NCBI GenBank assembly: GCA_030527205.1
Contig: JAUNBG010000017.1
Location: 1-64,000 of the forward strand
Reading direction: 5' to 3'
Origin: Planctomycetia bacterium
Lineage (GTDB): Bacteria > Planctomycetota > Planctomycetia > Pirellulales > Thermoguttaceae
Length of the DNA: 64,000 bases
Position numbers and translations under genes: made by a program. Every line of letters starts with the position of its first letter. Positions within the stretch are counted from its first letter, which is position 1. This document shows positions 19,867 through 30,048 of the stretch, piece after piece. The notes under the pieces were generated by a model that saw only the letters and a list, made by a program, of their open reading frames with translations, searched no databases and had not been told where the DNA came from.

Positions 19867-20505
19867 GAGTCCGTTGTTACTTTCGCAATGTTTTGAATGA
19901 TGATTCGTTGGATAATTAATTTAATATTGAATTCGAGAAACAGATTAATTCAAGGCAGACTGATCGTTCTTTTCGGAAAAGGACAATCAATTACTAAACA
20001 TGATACAACGGTTTTTCTAAAATTCAAGAAGGCTTGTTTTTTTCATTTGATTCGTTATATTAAAATGAAAGATTTTTATGATCCGTCTCAAAATGAAATT
20101 TTTTTGGGACGGTCATTGGTTATTTAAATCAAACTTCAAAATCTGCGACAACAAGAGTTCCTAAATGAATCAGGCGTTTTGATAAATGCTACGATAATAC
20201 AAAAAATGAATTTTTGACGAGATAACGAATTATTGTTTGGAAAAATATATATTGAAACCGTCAGGGGAACCATTTGACCTTTCGTAATCATTTTGTTGTT
20301 AAGGCATGCAATCAATGATCAAGATTTTCCAACAGGGTTGAGTTTGCCTGTTTTTTGGATAAGTTAAAATAAAGAAACCAAGAAGAAAATATTGATTGAG
20401 GTTGTTTTTTGAATTACAGAATTTGCAACCATGTTTGATAAAACATTGAAGTTGCACAGTTTAGTTAAAAGATGTTTCAGACCGTATCGCAAGGAGTATG
20501 GAAAA
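19867..20505. other. Divergent region between thiC and argJ
   Basis: No gene is recognised. The region should hold promoters for thiC (minus) and argJ (plus). A hairpin-like pair CCGTCTC/GGGACGG sits near 20084-20113 with an A/T-rich loop but no clean U tail. No TPP riboswitch core was recognised. Confidence 0.4.
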
Positions 20506-21702
20506 ATGGCGTTTTTATTGCCGAAAGGCTATCGTTTTGCAGGAGTTCATTGTGACGTCAAACCAAATACAACAAAACTCGATCTTTCGTTAATCGTTTC
20601 CGATCGACCAGCGACAGCAGCAGGCGTTTATACACAAAATCTTGTCTGCGGAGCTCCCGTTCAATTGGATCGTTTGCGAACGCCAGGGGCGGGATTTCGA
20701 GCGATTGTTGTCAATTCAGGCGTTGCGAATGCCTGTACAGGCGAACAGGGATTTCAAAATGCAGAAACAATGGCGGCATTAACGGCAGAAGCGATTGGAG
20801 CAGCCCAAGATCAAACGCTTGTCATGTCGACGGGAGTCATTGGCATTCAACTTCCGATGAATAAAATCGAGGCAGGGATTAAAGAAGCCGCATCCAAACT
20901 TTCCTCTTCATATGAACATTTCAATCTTGCGGCAAGCGGAATGATGACAACGGATACCGTTCGCAAAACAGCGAGTCGTTCTTTGACTCTTTCCAATGGC
21001 AAAACAATCGTTTTGTGCGGAATGGGCAAAGGGGCCGCAATGATTGGCCCGAATATGGCGACGATGCTGGTTGTTCTCATAACCGATGCGGCTCTTGACC
21101 CAGGCGATGCGCAAACAATGTTAAAGAGAGTCGCAGACGAGACTTTTAATTGTATTAGCGTCGAAGGCCATACGAGCACAAGCGATACCGTTCTCTTTTT
21201 AGCCAATGGAGCGGCAGAGTCCTCCCCCTTGAAAGATCAGGATCAAGAACTCCTGGCAGCAGCTTTGAAAGATCTTTGTGCGGAACTTGCCCAAATGATT
21301 CCCAATGACGGCGAAGGAGTTTCTCATTTGATAACCATTGATGTTTATGGTTGCAAAGATCGCGAATCGGCTAAAACGATTGCGAAGACAGTTGCGAACG
21401 ACGCTCTTGTCAAAACGGCGATTTGTGGCGCCGATCCGAATTGGGGACGAATTGTTTCCGCAGCAGGTCGAACAGGCGTTTCATTTGATCCGATGAAAGT
21501 TTCTCTGAAAATCAATGGGTTTGACTTATATCAAAATGGGACCCCTCTTCCTTTTGACAAACAAACCGTATCGCAATCAATTCGGGATAATCGAAAGACT
21601 CATTTTGAACTCTTTTTTCAAGAAGGCGAAGCGAGCATTCGGTTTTGGACTTCCGATTTGACCGCAGAATATGTTCATCTCAATGCCGATTATACAACTT
21701 GA
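20506..21702 (+). CDS. argJ: ArgJ, glutamate N-acetyltransferase
   Basis: ArgJ transfers the acetyl group from N-acetylornithine to glutamate, the recycling route of arginine synthesis. It may also use acetyl-CoA. The self-cleavage site lies in [16 protein letters not shown], with the nucleophile Thr186. Other signatures are [34 protein letters not shown] and [10 protein letters not shown] chose the ATG at 20506 because AAGGAG lies nine bases upstream and [14 protein letters not shown] aligns with family N-termini; the frame is open 25 codons further upstream. The length of 398 residues is normal. recG follows after 630 bases on the same strand. Confidence 0.95.
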   Translation: MAFLLPKGYRFAGVHCDVKPNTTKLDLSLIVSDRPATAAGVYTQNLVCGAPVQLDRLRTPGAGFRAIVVNSGVANACTGEQGFQNAETMAALTAEAIGAAQDQTLVMSTGVIGIQLPMNKIEAGIKEAASKLSSSYEHFNLAASGMMTTDTVRKTASRSLTLSNGKTIVLCGMGKGAAMIGPNMATMLVVLITDAALDPGDAQTMLKRVADETFNCISVEGHTSTSDTVLFLANGAAESSPLKDQDQELLAAALKDLCAELAQMIPNDGEGVSHLITIDVYGCKDRESAKTIAKTVANDALVKTAICGADPNWGRIVSAAGRTGVSFDPMKVSLKINGFDLYQNGTPLPFDKQTVSQSIRDNRKTHFELFFQEGEASIRFWTSDLTAEYVHLNADYTT

Positions 21703-22123
21703 TACTCAAGGGCTTGAAACGTAACGCAATCCCAAATCGTTGCATTGAATTCGCAAGTCTGGCAATGTCAATCGGAATCAGAGAAAGCGAAAGTTGTCGT
21801 TGCGCATGCCGGTTTTGAGTATAAAATCGATTTTGACGATTTTGCGCCATACGCAAGACCGTTCCCATTTTTGATTTTTAGTTTTCAATCCGGTCGTTGA
21901 GAAAACTTGGTTCATCAAACCCGTTATTGGAAAAACCTTGTTTTCGAAGTTCGGCATTGCGAAAACGCCGGTCGGATTGTTGAAGGGGAACATTTGGTTT
22001 TCTTAAAACTCAAAGATTTCAAATTTTTAAGACGGTTTATTCATTTCTCAGCGAAAAAAGCGAGTCGTTTAATCTTTGAGTTAAAAATGAAAAAAGATAC
22101 GAATATTCAAATTTTGTCTTAAA

Positions 22124-22297
22124 GGAAATTCTAAATGCCGACGCTTAGATTTTTCCGCTTTGCCGCCGCATTTCAGAAAAAGTCAAGAAAAACGTCTATA
22201 AAGACCCAGATTTTTCAACAAACGCATTTCAAATAAAGTCGTTAAACCTCGTTTTGCGGACGAGACATCCGCGTTCCGAAGGGGTTTTAGAACTTCC
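22124..22297 (+). repeat. Composite family A repeat, copy 3
   Basis: The left end GGAAATTCTAAA and right end TTTTAGAACTTCC are family A ends. The right part (GACCCAGATTTTTCAACAAA onward) matches copies 4 and 8. Between the left end and this part lies a whole family B element (22135-22202), which makes the copy 174 bases instead of about 110. Confidence 0.85.
22135..22202 (+). repeat. Family B hairpin repeat, copy 1
   Basis: This 68-base unit begins ATGCCGACGCTTAGATTTTT and ends AACGTCTATAAA. It matches 56295-56360 and, in inverted orientation, 25881-25977. Here it is embedded in a family A element. Confidence 0.8.
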
Positions 22298-22328
22298 TTT
22301 AATTAATTTCAAGTTCTGATTGAATAAT

Positions 22329-24962
22329 ATGTCGGATTTATCATCTCGTTCTTCTTTGCCGAATTCCGTTGCGCAAGTCGAAGATATTCTTCGGCAACCG
22401 ATAACTTTGCTCAATTGGATCAAACCCGTTTTTATTGAACCTCTTTGGCGACTTGGGATTTATCGGGTTTTTGATCTTCTTTTTTTCTTTCCCCGAGATT
22501 ATCAGGATTGTCGTCTGCGGCATTGGAATGAGCTTGAGGAAGATGTTTTACAGTCGGTTATGGGAACGATCAAAGACTATAAGATTCGACAAACGCGGGT
22601 CGGGACGCTTCTTTCTCTTACAATAAATGTCGAAGGCAAAAGCGTTCAGGCCGTCTGGTTTAATCAGGTTTTTTATTATCGACAATTTTGGGTTGGTCGG
22701 CGATTGATTATGACGGGAAAACCGAAACAGCAAGTTTCCGGCTTTTGGCAAATGACTCATCCCAAACTTCTTTTTCTTCCAGAGGGAGAAAATGGGGGTT
22801 ATTTTAATGACTTTGGAGCGTTAAACAAAACGGAAGAGAACGCCCAAAACGAACAGACAGATTTTAACTATTGTTCTAACTTTAATGCTCATTCCAATTT
22901 TAGCGACAGAATTAATGTCAATGAAATAACAAAGGGCAAATTAAAAGAGATTTCCAATTCTTCTCGAGAAAATAATGAGGACGAAAATCATATTGTTTTG
23001 AACCAAGCCAAAGAAACGTCTCAATTTGACGCGAAGACTCAATTGAGCGACAATAGTTTGACTGACAATAGTTTGAGTGACTCGAATTGCCAGAGCAATC
23101 TCAATGAACGTCTCAAGAGGTCAACGAATTCCGATCCTTTTTCATTAACTCAACAGACGTTTCTTCCCATTTATCCCTTAACCGAGGGCATAACTCAAGT
23201 TCAACTTCAACGAATAATTCGAAGAGCATTGCAAGAATATGCGGATTATTTGCCAGAAGTTTTTCCAGAGAGTTATCTCCAAAGGCATCATTTATTGCCG
23301 GTCAACGAAGCGATTCGAAACATTCATTTTCCCTCAACTGAAGAAAAAAGAGATTCTGGCCGACGTCGATTTGTTTATCAAGAACTTCTTATTTTGCAAC
23401 TGGCCTTGGCAATTCGTCGTCAACAGCATCAAATCAATCTCAAAGCTCCCATTTTGGAACGAACCGCCAAAATTGACAGTCGGATTCGAGCCTTGATTCC
23501 TTTCGATTTAACAGAAGTTCAGAACAAAGTTATCGAAGACATTTCTGTCGATTTGGCCAAACCGGTTCCGATGAACCGTCTCTTGCAGGGCGATGTCGGA
23601 AGCGGCAAAACAATCGTTGCCATTTATGCAATGCTTCAAGCGGTTGCCAATGGTTATCAGGCGGTTTTTATGGCTCCAACCGAAGTTCTTGCGCGTCAGC
23701 ATTTGAGAACTCTTGAACGGCTTCTTGCCGGAAAAAAAGTCCAAATAGCGTCTTTGTTCGGCGGTCAAAAAGCAAAAGAACGCGCCGCCATTCTTCAAAA
23801 TATTATGACAGGAACAGCTCAAATAATCGTTGGAACTCAGGCAATCATTTGTAACGAAATCGAGTTTCATCAACTTGGTCTGGTTGTTATTGATGAACAA
23901 CATAAATTTGGGGTTCGCCAAAGAGCGGCATTGAAAACCGGGACGAAATTTGATCCGCATTATCTTGTTATGACGGCAACGCCGATTCCTCGAAGTTTGA
24001 CAATGACGCTTTTTGGCGATCTTGAGGTTTCGTTAATGAAAGGTTTTCCTCCGGGGCGTCAGAAAATAAGTACATCAATAGCAAAACAGAGTCAGAAATC
24101 AATTTGGTGGGACTTTTTCCGAAAAAAATTGCAACAAGGTCGGCAAGGATATGTCGTCGTTTCTCGCGTCGATGAAACGGAACAGGAAGAGCTCCGAAGC
24201 GTTCAGACCGTTTATGATGAGCTATCGAAGGGGGAACTTGCCGATTTTCGATTGGGAATGATTCATGGTCGAATGACGACCGAAGAAAAAGAGTCAATGA
24301 TGTTGGATTTTCGAACGGGGGAAATTCAGGTTTTAATTTCAACATCCGTAATCGAAGTCGGCGTTGATGTCCCGAATGCAACTTTGATGACGATCGAAAA
24401 CGCCGAACGATTCGGTTTGGCGCAACTTCATCAACTGCGAGGGCGAATTGGACGCGGCAAATATCCCGGTTTTTGTTGCATTTTTATGACGGAAATATCC
24501 GAGAAAACAGAAATGTCCAACGAGAAACAAACGGAAACTCGGAATGGTCAAACAAGTCAACAAACTTTGCCTGACGATCGTCTTTCAAAGAAAAAAAGCG
24601 GCAAAAAACGACGAAAACAATCCGAATCGGAAGAGGAGAACGCCAAGAGATTGCAACGCAAACAAGAAGAGTCGTTTGAACGTTTGCAATTTTTTGTCAA
24701 AACAACCGACGGATTTGAACTTGCAGAAAAAGATTTTGAACTTCGCGGGCCAGGAGAATTGTTTGGAACCCAACAGCATGGGCTTCCCCCTTTTCGAATC
24801 GCTCATCTTGTTCGCGATTACGAGATTCTTGTCGAGTCAAAAAAAGATGCCTCCCAACTTGTTCAAAAAGATCCCGGCTTAGCTCAGGAAGAACATCAAA
24901 AATTGCGAAAACAGGTTCTGACCCGATACGGAAAAGTCCTCGAACTGGGGGATGTTGGTTAA
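22329..24962 (+). CDS. recG: RecG, ATP-dependent DNA helicase
   Basis: RecG remodels stalled forks and Holliday junctions. The N-terminal wedge (OB-fold) domain occupies about residues 20-150. Helicase motifs follow: GDVGSGKT (about 420), MAPTEVLARQ, VVIDEQHKFGVRQR (about 518, DEQH box), MTATPIPRSL, VISTSVIEVGVDVPNAT-like segment and QLRGRIGRG. The C-terminal RecG segment FELAEKDFELRGPGELFGT is present. At 877 residues it is about 180-200 longer than typical RecG (near 690). Two low-complexity insertions explain this: an Asn/Ser/Asp-rich one at about 153-276, between wedge and helicase core, and a Lys/Glu/Ser-rich one at about 724-778 after the second RecA domain. The TTG three codons upstream is a less likely start. 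Confidence 0.95.
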   Translation: MSDLSSRSSLPNSVAQVEDILRQPITLLNWIKPVFIEPLWRLGIYRVFDLLFFFPRDYQDCRLRHWNELEEDVLQSVMGTIKDYKIRQTRVGTLLSLTINVEGKSVQAVWFNQVFYYRQFWVGRRLIMTGKPKQQVSGFWQMTHPKLLFLPEGENGGYFNDFGALNKTEENAQNEQTDFNYCSNFNAHSNFSDRINVNEITKGKLKEISNSSRENNEDENHIVLNQAKETSQFDAKTQLSDNSLTDNSLSDSNCQSNLNERLKRSTNSDPFSLTQQTFLPIYPLTEGITQVQLQRIIRRALQEYADYLPEVFPESYLQRHHLLPVNEAIRNIHFPSTEEKRDSGRRRFVYQELLILQLALAIRRQQHQINLKAPILERTAKIDSRIRALIPFDLTEVQNKVIEDISVDLAKPVPMNRLLQGDVGSGKTIVAIYAMLQAVANGYQAVFMAPTEVLARQHLRTLERLLAGKKVQIASLFGGQKAKERAAILQNIMTGTAQIIVGTQAIICNEIEFHQLGLVVIDEQHKFGVRQRAALKTGTKFDPHYLVMTATPIPRSLTMTLFGDLEVSLMKGFPPGRQKISTSIAKQSQKSIWWDFFRKKLQQGRQGYVVVSRVDETEQEELRSVQTVYDELSKGELADFRLGMIHGRMTTEEKESMMLDFRTGEIQVLISTSVIEVGVDVPNATLMTIENAERFGLAQLHQLRGRIGRGKYPGFCCIFMTEISEKTEMSNEKQTETRNGQTSQQTLPDDRLSKKKSGKKRRKQSESEEENAKRLQRKQEESFERLQFFVKTTDGFELAEKDFELRGPGELFGTQQHGLPPFRIAHLVRDYEILVESKKDASQLVQKDPGLAQEEHQKLRKQVLTRYGKVLELGDVG

Positions 24963-25102
24963 ACGATATTTTTATCTGTTTTTTGCCAAGATCATTTTAT
25001 TGACAACAAAACTCAAAGGATTGATTCAAGATCATTCAATGATAACAGCAAAATTGATTTCGCTTCCCATATTGGTTCTTTGCGTTTATGAATATTGACG
25101 AT

Positions 25103-25795
25103 TTATTCAGTTTTAACAGGATAACTCAAACGTTCGAAAATGGCTGGATCATTTAGGGATTGAAAAACCTGTGACGCATGAGAAAAGTCTAAATTTCTGT
25201 TATGATCGGCCAGAATAACGAAGCAAGTTGCGTTTGCCTTTCGAGCAGCTTGACAACCGGCAACGCTGTCCTCAAAAACAAGAAGATTTTCTGGCTGAAT
25301 GTTGAATTTTTGAGCTGCTTTCAAATAAATTTCCGGATTCGGTTTTCCCTGAACAATATCTTCGCTTGTCATAATAAAATCGAAACGCGGAATAAGATTA
25401 TGCGGCTCGAGAACCGCTTTCATAATACGCGGAACGCTGCTTGTACAAATGGCCTTCGGAATTTTTGTTTTTTCCAAAAAGTCCAATAAATCAAACAATC
25501 CCGGCATTGCCGAATAACCTTCTTTAAGAAAATGAATGAAGAGGTCATTCGATTCTTCTCGCAAATCTTCCCAATTTTCGTTTAAAGAATAATAATCGAT
25601 GAATTTTCTGAAGCAATATTCAGGCGGGCGTCCCATAATATTTTCGCGAAGTTCTTCCGTATAACTTAAGCCGCGTCGCGTTTCCAACAGAGCTGTTGCC
25701 GCTTTATCATAAACGGCTTCTGTGTCAAACATCAAACCGTCCATATCAAACGCGACAGCTTTCAAAATGGGCGAATTATCTTTGTTTTGCTGCAT
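25103..25795 (-). CDS. HAD-superfamily phosphatase (beta-phosphoglucomutase-like)
   Basis: The protein has 230 residues. HAD motif I is DMDGLMFDTE (nucleophile Asp and acid-base Asp), motif II is CTSS, and motif III/IV is KPNPEIYLKAAQKF followed by VFEDSVAGCQAARKA. A four-helix cap lies between motifs I and II, as in subfamily IA. These enzymes hydrolyse small phosphate esters or isomerise sugar phosphates. The substrate cannot be assigned. The gene is convergent with recG and followed by no operon partner. Confidence 0.88.
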   Translation of the reverse strand: MQQNKDNSPILKAVAFDMDGLMFDTEAVYDKAATALLETRRGLSYTEELRENIMGRPPEYCFRKFIDYYSLNENWEDLREESNDLFIHFLKEGYSAMPGLFDLLDFLEKTKIPKAICTSSVPRIMKAVLEPHNLIPRFDFIMTSEDIVQGKPNPEIYLKAAQKFNIQPENLLVFEDSVAGCQAARKANATCFVILADHNRNLDFSHASQVFQSLNDPAIFERLSYPVKTE

Positions 25796-26350
25796 TAAAA
25801 ATCTAACCTTTTCTAAAATATAGGAGCATATTTTCGTTTTCCTGGTTTAAAAACGCTTCAATAGAATGAAATTGATTTTATTTTATAGACGATTCCCTTG
25901 AGATTTTCCGAAATGGGACGATTTATGGAGCCGCAAAGGTTATGCGGCGGCGAAGCGGAAAAATCTAATCGCTGGCATTTTAACCCAGATATTTTAATTG
26001 TATAGTCATTTTAAAACCGCATTTTTAACTTTTCTGTCATTCTCAAGTTGAAAAGCCATTGAAAACGAAGCGGAAAATGAAATTTTTATCGAACTTTTTG
26101 CGCGGACAAAGTTGATTTGCGTTTCTTTTTTGCGTCGATTTTGTTTTAATGTCCGCAGCAAAAAGTTGATTGTCGAGCGCGGAGAGTTTCGTTTTTTGAT
26201 AAACATATGAATAATTGATATTCTTTCGTTTTTTTATTTGGTTTTGTATAACGACACAAAAACAGATTATCGCAGCGTTTTGTGCTTGGATCAGTCAAAA
26301 TGAGGGATTATTGGGACGCAATTTCGTCAATGACGCGCGAATTGTATTCC
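25796..26350. other. Intergenic gap with one repeat element
   Basis: No gene is recognised. It contains the inverted family B element at 25881-25977. A short minus-strand frame at 26006-26206 is Lys/Arg-rich without a start context and is not accepted. Confidence 0.45.
25881..25977 (-). repeat. Family B hairpin repeat, copy 2 (inverted, expanded)
   Basis: Read on the minus strand it begins ATGCCAGCGATTAGATTTTT and ends CGTCTATAAAA. The loop between the AGATTTTTCCG and CGGAAAATCT arms is about 30 bases longer than in the other copies, because it holds an extra GC-rich segment. Confidence 0.7.
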
Positions 26351-27664
26351 TCATTCCGGTTCCGTTCTCTTTTCTGAACGAAAAAAATCGTCAGCGAATT
26401 TGATATATTGTTGCCAATCATATTCCGTAATATTATGTTTGCCCGTTCTTATATGATAACGGATTGTTTTTCCGATCGGCTGATTCAATTCCGGCCAGGA
26501 ACAGGAAAGAATTCCCTCGGTTCCAAGCAGTTTATAAACAATGTCGGCATTCATTGCCGCAAGCCATTCTCCGCGGGGATCAGCCCAGCGATCTTCTTCT
26601 GCGCTGGCAATATAAACCGGCCGCGGCGCAATCAGAGCGATCAATTCATGTTGATCAAAAGGCAACGAATTAACATCCGTTCCGTATTTTTTGAAGTTTT
26701 GACAAAACCAATGAGGGAAAACTTTATTGATTCGAGCAACCGTTTCGCCATATTCGCGTCGGGAAAGAGCCGCGCCGCCGCAACCGGAGTTGTTTGAAAT
26801 GACAGCGGCAAAGCGTTCCTCTGTCGCCCCGGCCCAAAGAGCTGTTTTGCCGAGTCGGGAATGACCAAAAACGATAACCTTTTGCGTATCAATTTCAGGA
26901 ATCGTTTCCAAACAATCCAAGGCGCGCGAAAGCCCCCAGGCCCAGGCGGTTATTGTTGCCGGATAATCGCCATTTTCCTTATTCGGAAATTCTGTCGAAA
27001 AAAGAGAATGAACGCCGTTATTAAAACCGTCATCAAAGTCAGGATCGATATCTTCGTAATAACCGGTTGCAATTGCATAACCGCCATTAATAATCATCTC
27101 AAATGGCCATCGTTCTTTGGCGATTCCTCGTTTGGTTTCCGGATCTTCGTTGGGATTGCGAGTTCGATCAGCATTTTCGGTCAAGAGAATGGCTGGATCA
27201 TCGGTTGTTGTATGATTTCCTTGAAAATTAAAACCTAAAAAAGCCGGAACAGGTTGCGTTGCTTTATTCGGAATATAAACAAGCAGATCAAGTCGCGGTC
27301 TTTCTTCCGGATAATTTAAGAAAATTCGAATCTGTTTGCGAGTCGCTTTGCCCTCAAAAATATTTGTTTCGGTTAAAAGAGTCTCATATTTTAATTTGGA
27401 ACGGTCAACGCCTGGCATTTGACCAAACATTTCTGACTTGAATAACGACAATAACTCTGGGCGCCGCTTATTTGTCCAATCTGAAGCGGTCAGAATTAAC
27501 GATCCGTCTTGCATTGCCAATGGGTTTGGCAGATCAAACTGGGTAACTTTCTCTTCGTCATAATTGATCTCTTGAGCCAACAGAAGTTGAGAACCAATTT
27601 CCAATAAAGAAAAGAATCCGCCAAAAAGGAATAAAAGTTGCATTAAAACAATAAGGCGTTTCAT
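26351..27664 (-). CDS. Secreted CE15-type glucuronoyl esterase-like protein
   Basis: The protein has 437 residues with an N-terminal signal peptide (about 1-30, ending LLLAQ). The alpha/beta-hydrolase nucleophile elbow GHSRLGKTALWAGA places Ser269 in the CE15-like GxSRxGK context. NNSGCGGAALSRREYGE and the late His in TGKHNITEYDW complete the pattern. CE15 enzymes cleave ester links between glucuronoxylan and lignin. Bacterial members are diverse, so the true substrate is open. AGGAG lies upstream of the ATG. The HEAT-repeat gene and a sugar kinase follow upstream on the same strand, but no xylanase or other carbohydrate-active enzyme is nearby. Confidence 0.8.
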   Translation of the reverse strand: MKRLIVLMQLLFLFGGFFSLLEIGSQLLLAQEINYDEEKVTQFDLPNPLAMQDGSLILTASDWTNKRRPELLSLFKSEMFGQMPGVDRSKLKYETLLTETNIFEGKATRKQIRIFLNYPEERPRLDLLVYIPNKATQPVPAFLGFNFQGNHTTTDDPAILLTENADRTRNPNEDPETKRGIAKERWPFEMIINGGYAIATGYYEDIDPDFDDGFNNGVHSLFSTEFPNKENGDYPATITAWAWGLSRALDCLETIPEIDTQKVIVFGHSRLGKTALWAGATEERFAAVISNNSGCGGAALSRREYGETVARINKVFPHWFCQNFKKYGTDVNSLPFDQHELIALIAPRPVYIASAEEDRWADPRGEWLAAMNADIVYKLLGTEGILSCSWPELNQPIGKTIRYHIRTGKHNITEYDWQQYIKFADDFFRSEKRTEPE

Positions 27665-27822
27665 GAATAAAGCTCCTAAAATATATTTTAAGACGTTAAT
27701 TTTATTTTTATTTCTTTTTTTAATGACATTATCTCTTTTCCGGAAAGTTGAATAAACAATGCGATCAATGAAAATAACAGAAATAAAAGGTTAAAAACAG
27801 GACAAAAATTGAGTTGTTTCAT

Positions 27823-27865
27823 AACCTGTTGAACCCCTTCAACGATTTGGGAGTTTCAACAGGTT
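27823..27865. terminator. Perfect 11-bp hairpin between HEAT and esterase genes
   Basis: AACCTGTTGAA (27823-27833) and TTCAACAGGTT (27855-27865) are perfectly complementary around a 21-base loop. It lies about 30 bases past the HEAT-protein stop. Neither strand has a strong U run, so it could be an mRNA-stabilising hairpin or weak terminator. Confidence 0.45.
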
Positions 27866-27897
27866 TGAATAAAATGGGGAAAGAAGACAAGCAAGCT

Positions 27898-29646
27898 TTA
27901 TTTGATGGCGTTCTTATAATTCTGAGCGCGATCTTTAAGGCCTTGATCGTTTGTTGTTGCGAGGACTTTATCGAGCGCGGAAAGAAAAACTTCCTTATTT
28001 TCTTTTCGCAAATAATCATGATGAGCGAGTTCAACAATAGTCTGACAAGCATTGGCGGACAATTCCGAAACATCGATATATTCAAGGGCAAAAGCGACCG
28101 TTTCAACGCTTCGAACGGCTGAGGAACGGTCAAGAATCAATCGACGTTCTTCGTTGCGAGTTGCAAGCGTCATTGCCTTTTTGAGCATTTCGAGTTTTTC
28201 CTGACCAGAAATTTCGATCCCGATTTGATCATCAGGCAAAGAAATAACGCGAGCAAAAGCGCGCAGCGTTTGAATTCTGTTGCTTTCATTGATTTTTTGA
28301 TTTTGTGCCAATTCAAGAAGCTGAGTCGCAACAACAGCATTGGGCCAATTGCAAAGAGCTCGAATTGAAAGGTTGAATAATGATTCATTATTTGATTTTA
28401 AACCGCGATTAATCTGTTCAAGAGCTTTTTCTCCGCCAATTCGACCTAATGCCGGCAATAAAATGGCAATGTTTTGAGGGTTTATTTTTTGAATAACCGG
28501 CATTGCGTCGCCTTGGCAGAGTCGAGCGATAACTTGTTCGGCGCGATCTCGATCAGCGCCAGCGGGAATTTTAATCATAGCGTCGACAAAATCGTTAATA
28601 TTTGTTGAGTCGGCCAACTGTTCCGCAGAATTTAAAAGAGCGAGTCGATTGGGAAATTGATCTTTTCGGGCTATTTTCAGAATTTCGGAAACGGATGATT
28701 TCATTTGTCGACGACTCATTATTTCAGCGATTGCGATTAAATAATCTGGATTATTTTCATTTTGAAACGTTTTGAAAATCGCTTGATCCATTCCCTCAGC
28801 AACAATATTACTCAAAATTCGAATTCCAAGAGTTCGATCCGTTTTAAAAAGAAACGTCAAAAGGACCGGCAGTTCTTTAACAGAGGCTGTTTTTTCGAGC
28901 ATTAAAGCCGCCGCTTTTTGAATATCCTTATTTTCATGAGTCAACGATTCAACCGCAACGTTGATATATTTTTTCTCTTTTCGAGCTGTCAAAGCAGCCA
29001 GCGTTCTCGCTTTTTGATCTTCAGATAAACTCGAGAAATGAGCCATCCAATCGTCAACTGTTTTGAGGTCGGCAAAAACGAGATTCATTGGAGATTCGGA
29101 TTCAAAAGCAATGGACAAATTAATCGAACGAGCCCGAATGGCGTCTTGAATCATTTGCTGACGATTGGCGTCGACCGTTTCCAGAGCAGTCAGAAGACTT
29201 TTTTCTGCTTGAGAACCAGGAATCATTGCCAATGTTCTTGCCGCTTCATCAGCAATCGGATATTCAGGATCGTTTAAACAAATTGCAATCGCGTCAACTT
29301 CGTTTTCTGTCGCGGTCCAGCCAAGAATATGAAGCAACCAAACTTTGGTTGTAACAGGAAAATCTTGAGCAAGAGCCGTCGTCATGATTTGATTGGTTTC
29401 CTTTTTCATGAAGTCATTTTCTAAACGGCCAGCTTCTTCCAAGCAAAATCTCATCCAGGTTTGTTGAGCGTTTTCCATTTTTTGAACCTCTTCCGCATTG
29501 GAAGGGTCGGAAGGAGTCATTTGAACAACCAAATCATCAAATGTCTTTTGCGCGTCTTCATTCTGAGCAAAAAGTTTTGAAGAAACAATGGAGAGAATCA
29601 AAATGAATAAACAAATATTCGATAAATTTAATAGTTTTTTTTTCAT
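27898..29646 (-). CDS. Secreted HEAT-repeat protein
   Basis: The protein has 582 residues from the ATG at 29646, which has AGGAAAACG upstream; an open extension 14 codons longer exists. A signal peptide covers about residues 1-28 (NICLFILILSIVSSKLFAQ). The mature protein is nearly all alpha-helical, with HEAT-like repeats such as ALCLNDPEYPIADEAARTL-type units and KAAALMLEKTASVKELPVLL. No catalytic motif is seen. It probably acts as an exported protein-binding scaffold. Such proteins are abundant in planctomycetes. The partner is unknown. Confidence 0.78.
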   Translation of the reverse strand: MKKKLLNLSNICLFILILSIVSSKLFAQNEDAQKTFDDLVVQMTPSDPSNAEEVQKMENAQQTWMRFCLEEAGRLENDFMKKETNQIMTTALAQDFPVTTKVWLLHILGWTATENEVDAIAICLNDPEYPIADEAARTLAMIPGSQAEKSLLTALETVDANRQQMIQDAIRARSINLSIAFESESPMNLVFADLKTVDDWMAHFSSLSEDQKARTLAALTARKEKKYINVAVESLTHENKDIQKAAALMLEKTASVKELPVLLTFLFKTDRTLGIRILSNIVAEGMDQAIFKTFQNENNPDYLIAIAEIMSRRQMKSSVSEILKIARKDQFPNRLALLNSAEQLADSTNINDFVDAMIKIPAGADRDRAEQVIARLCQGDAMPVIQKINPQNIAILLPALGRIGGEKALEQINRGLKSNNESLFNLSIRALCNWPNAVVATQLLELAQNQKINESNRIQTLRAFARVISLPDDQIGIEISGQEKLEMLKKAMTLATRNEERRLILDRSSAVRSVETVAFALEYIDVSELSANACQTIVELAHHDYLRKENKEVFLSALDKVLATTNDQGLKDRAQNYKNAIK

Positions 29647-30048
29647 TTTCGTTTTCCTGCAATGTTGGAACAAAAAAAGAAATAACAATTATTTCAACAT
29701 TCTATTATCTTACAATATTTGATAACTCATTAAAACAGATTTAAAAAATATTTTTGAAGAAATTACTTTTTTCTTTGAGTCAAACAAGAAAAAGCATTAT
29801 CAGCCTGTCTTGTTTATTATATTGGCTTTTCTTTTTGACTGATAATTTTTTATGAATTAAAATTTGTTTAATGAATATTGCTTTAAGAATTATTTAATAA
29901 AAGCTAAAATGAAAAATTGATTTCGAGTCATTTTCAATTTCGACTTCATTTTTGGCTCAAGAATTTGCATTCGAATCGGAGATTTGGATATTCCAGCTCG
30001 ATATAACAACGATTGAAAGAATTCAATTTTACAAAATTCGCCAATTAT
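29647..30048. other. AT-rich intergenic gap
   Basis: No gene is seen. An 8-bp inverted repeat ATTATCAG/CTGATAAT with a 35-base loop, followed by T residues, lies at 29796-29852. The stretch also holds the promoter of the HEAT-repeat gene (minus strand). Confidence 0.35.

Larger units (their letters stand above)
21703..22328. other. Intergenic region with nested repeats
   Basis: No gene is recognised. It holds the composite family A/B repeat at 22124-22297, ending about 30 bases before the recG start. Short frames at 21778-21993 and 21907-22122 are not supported. Confidence 0.5.
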
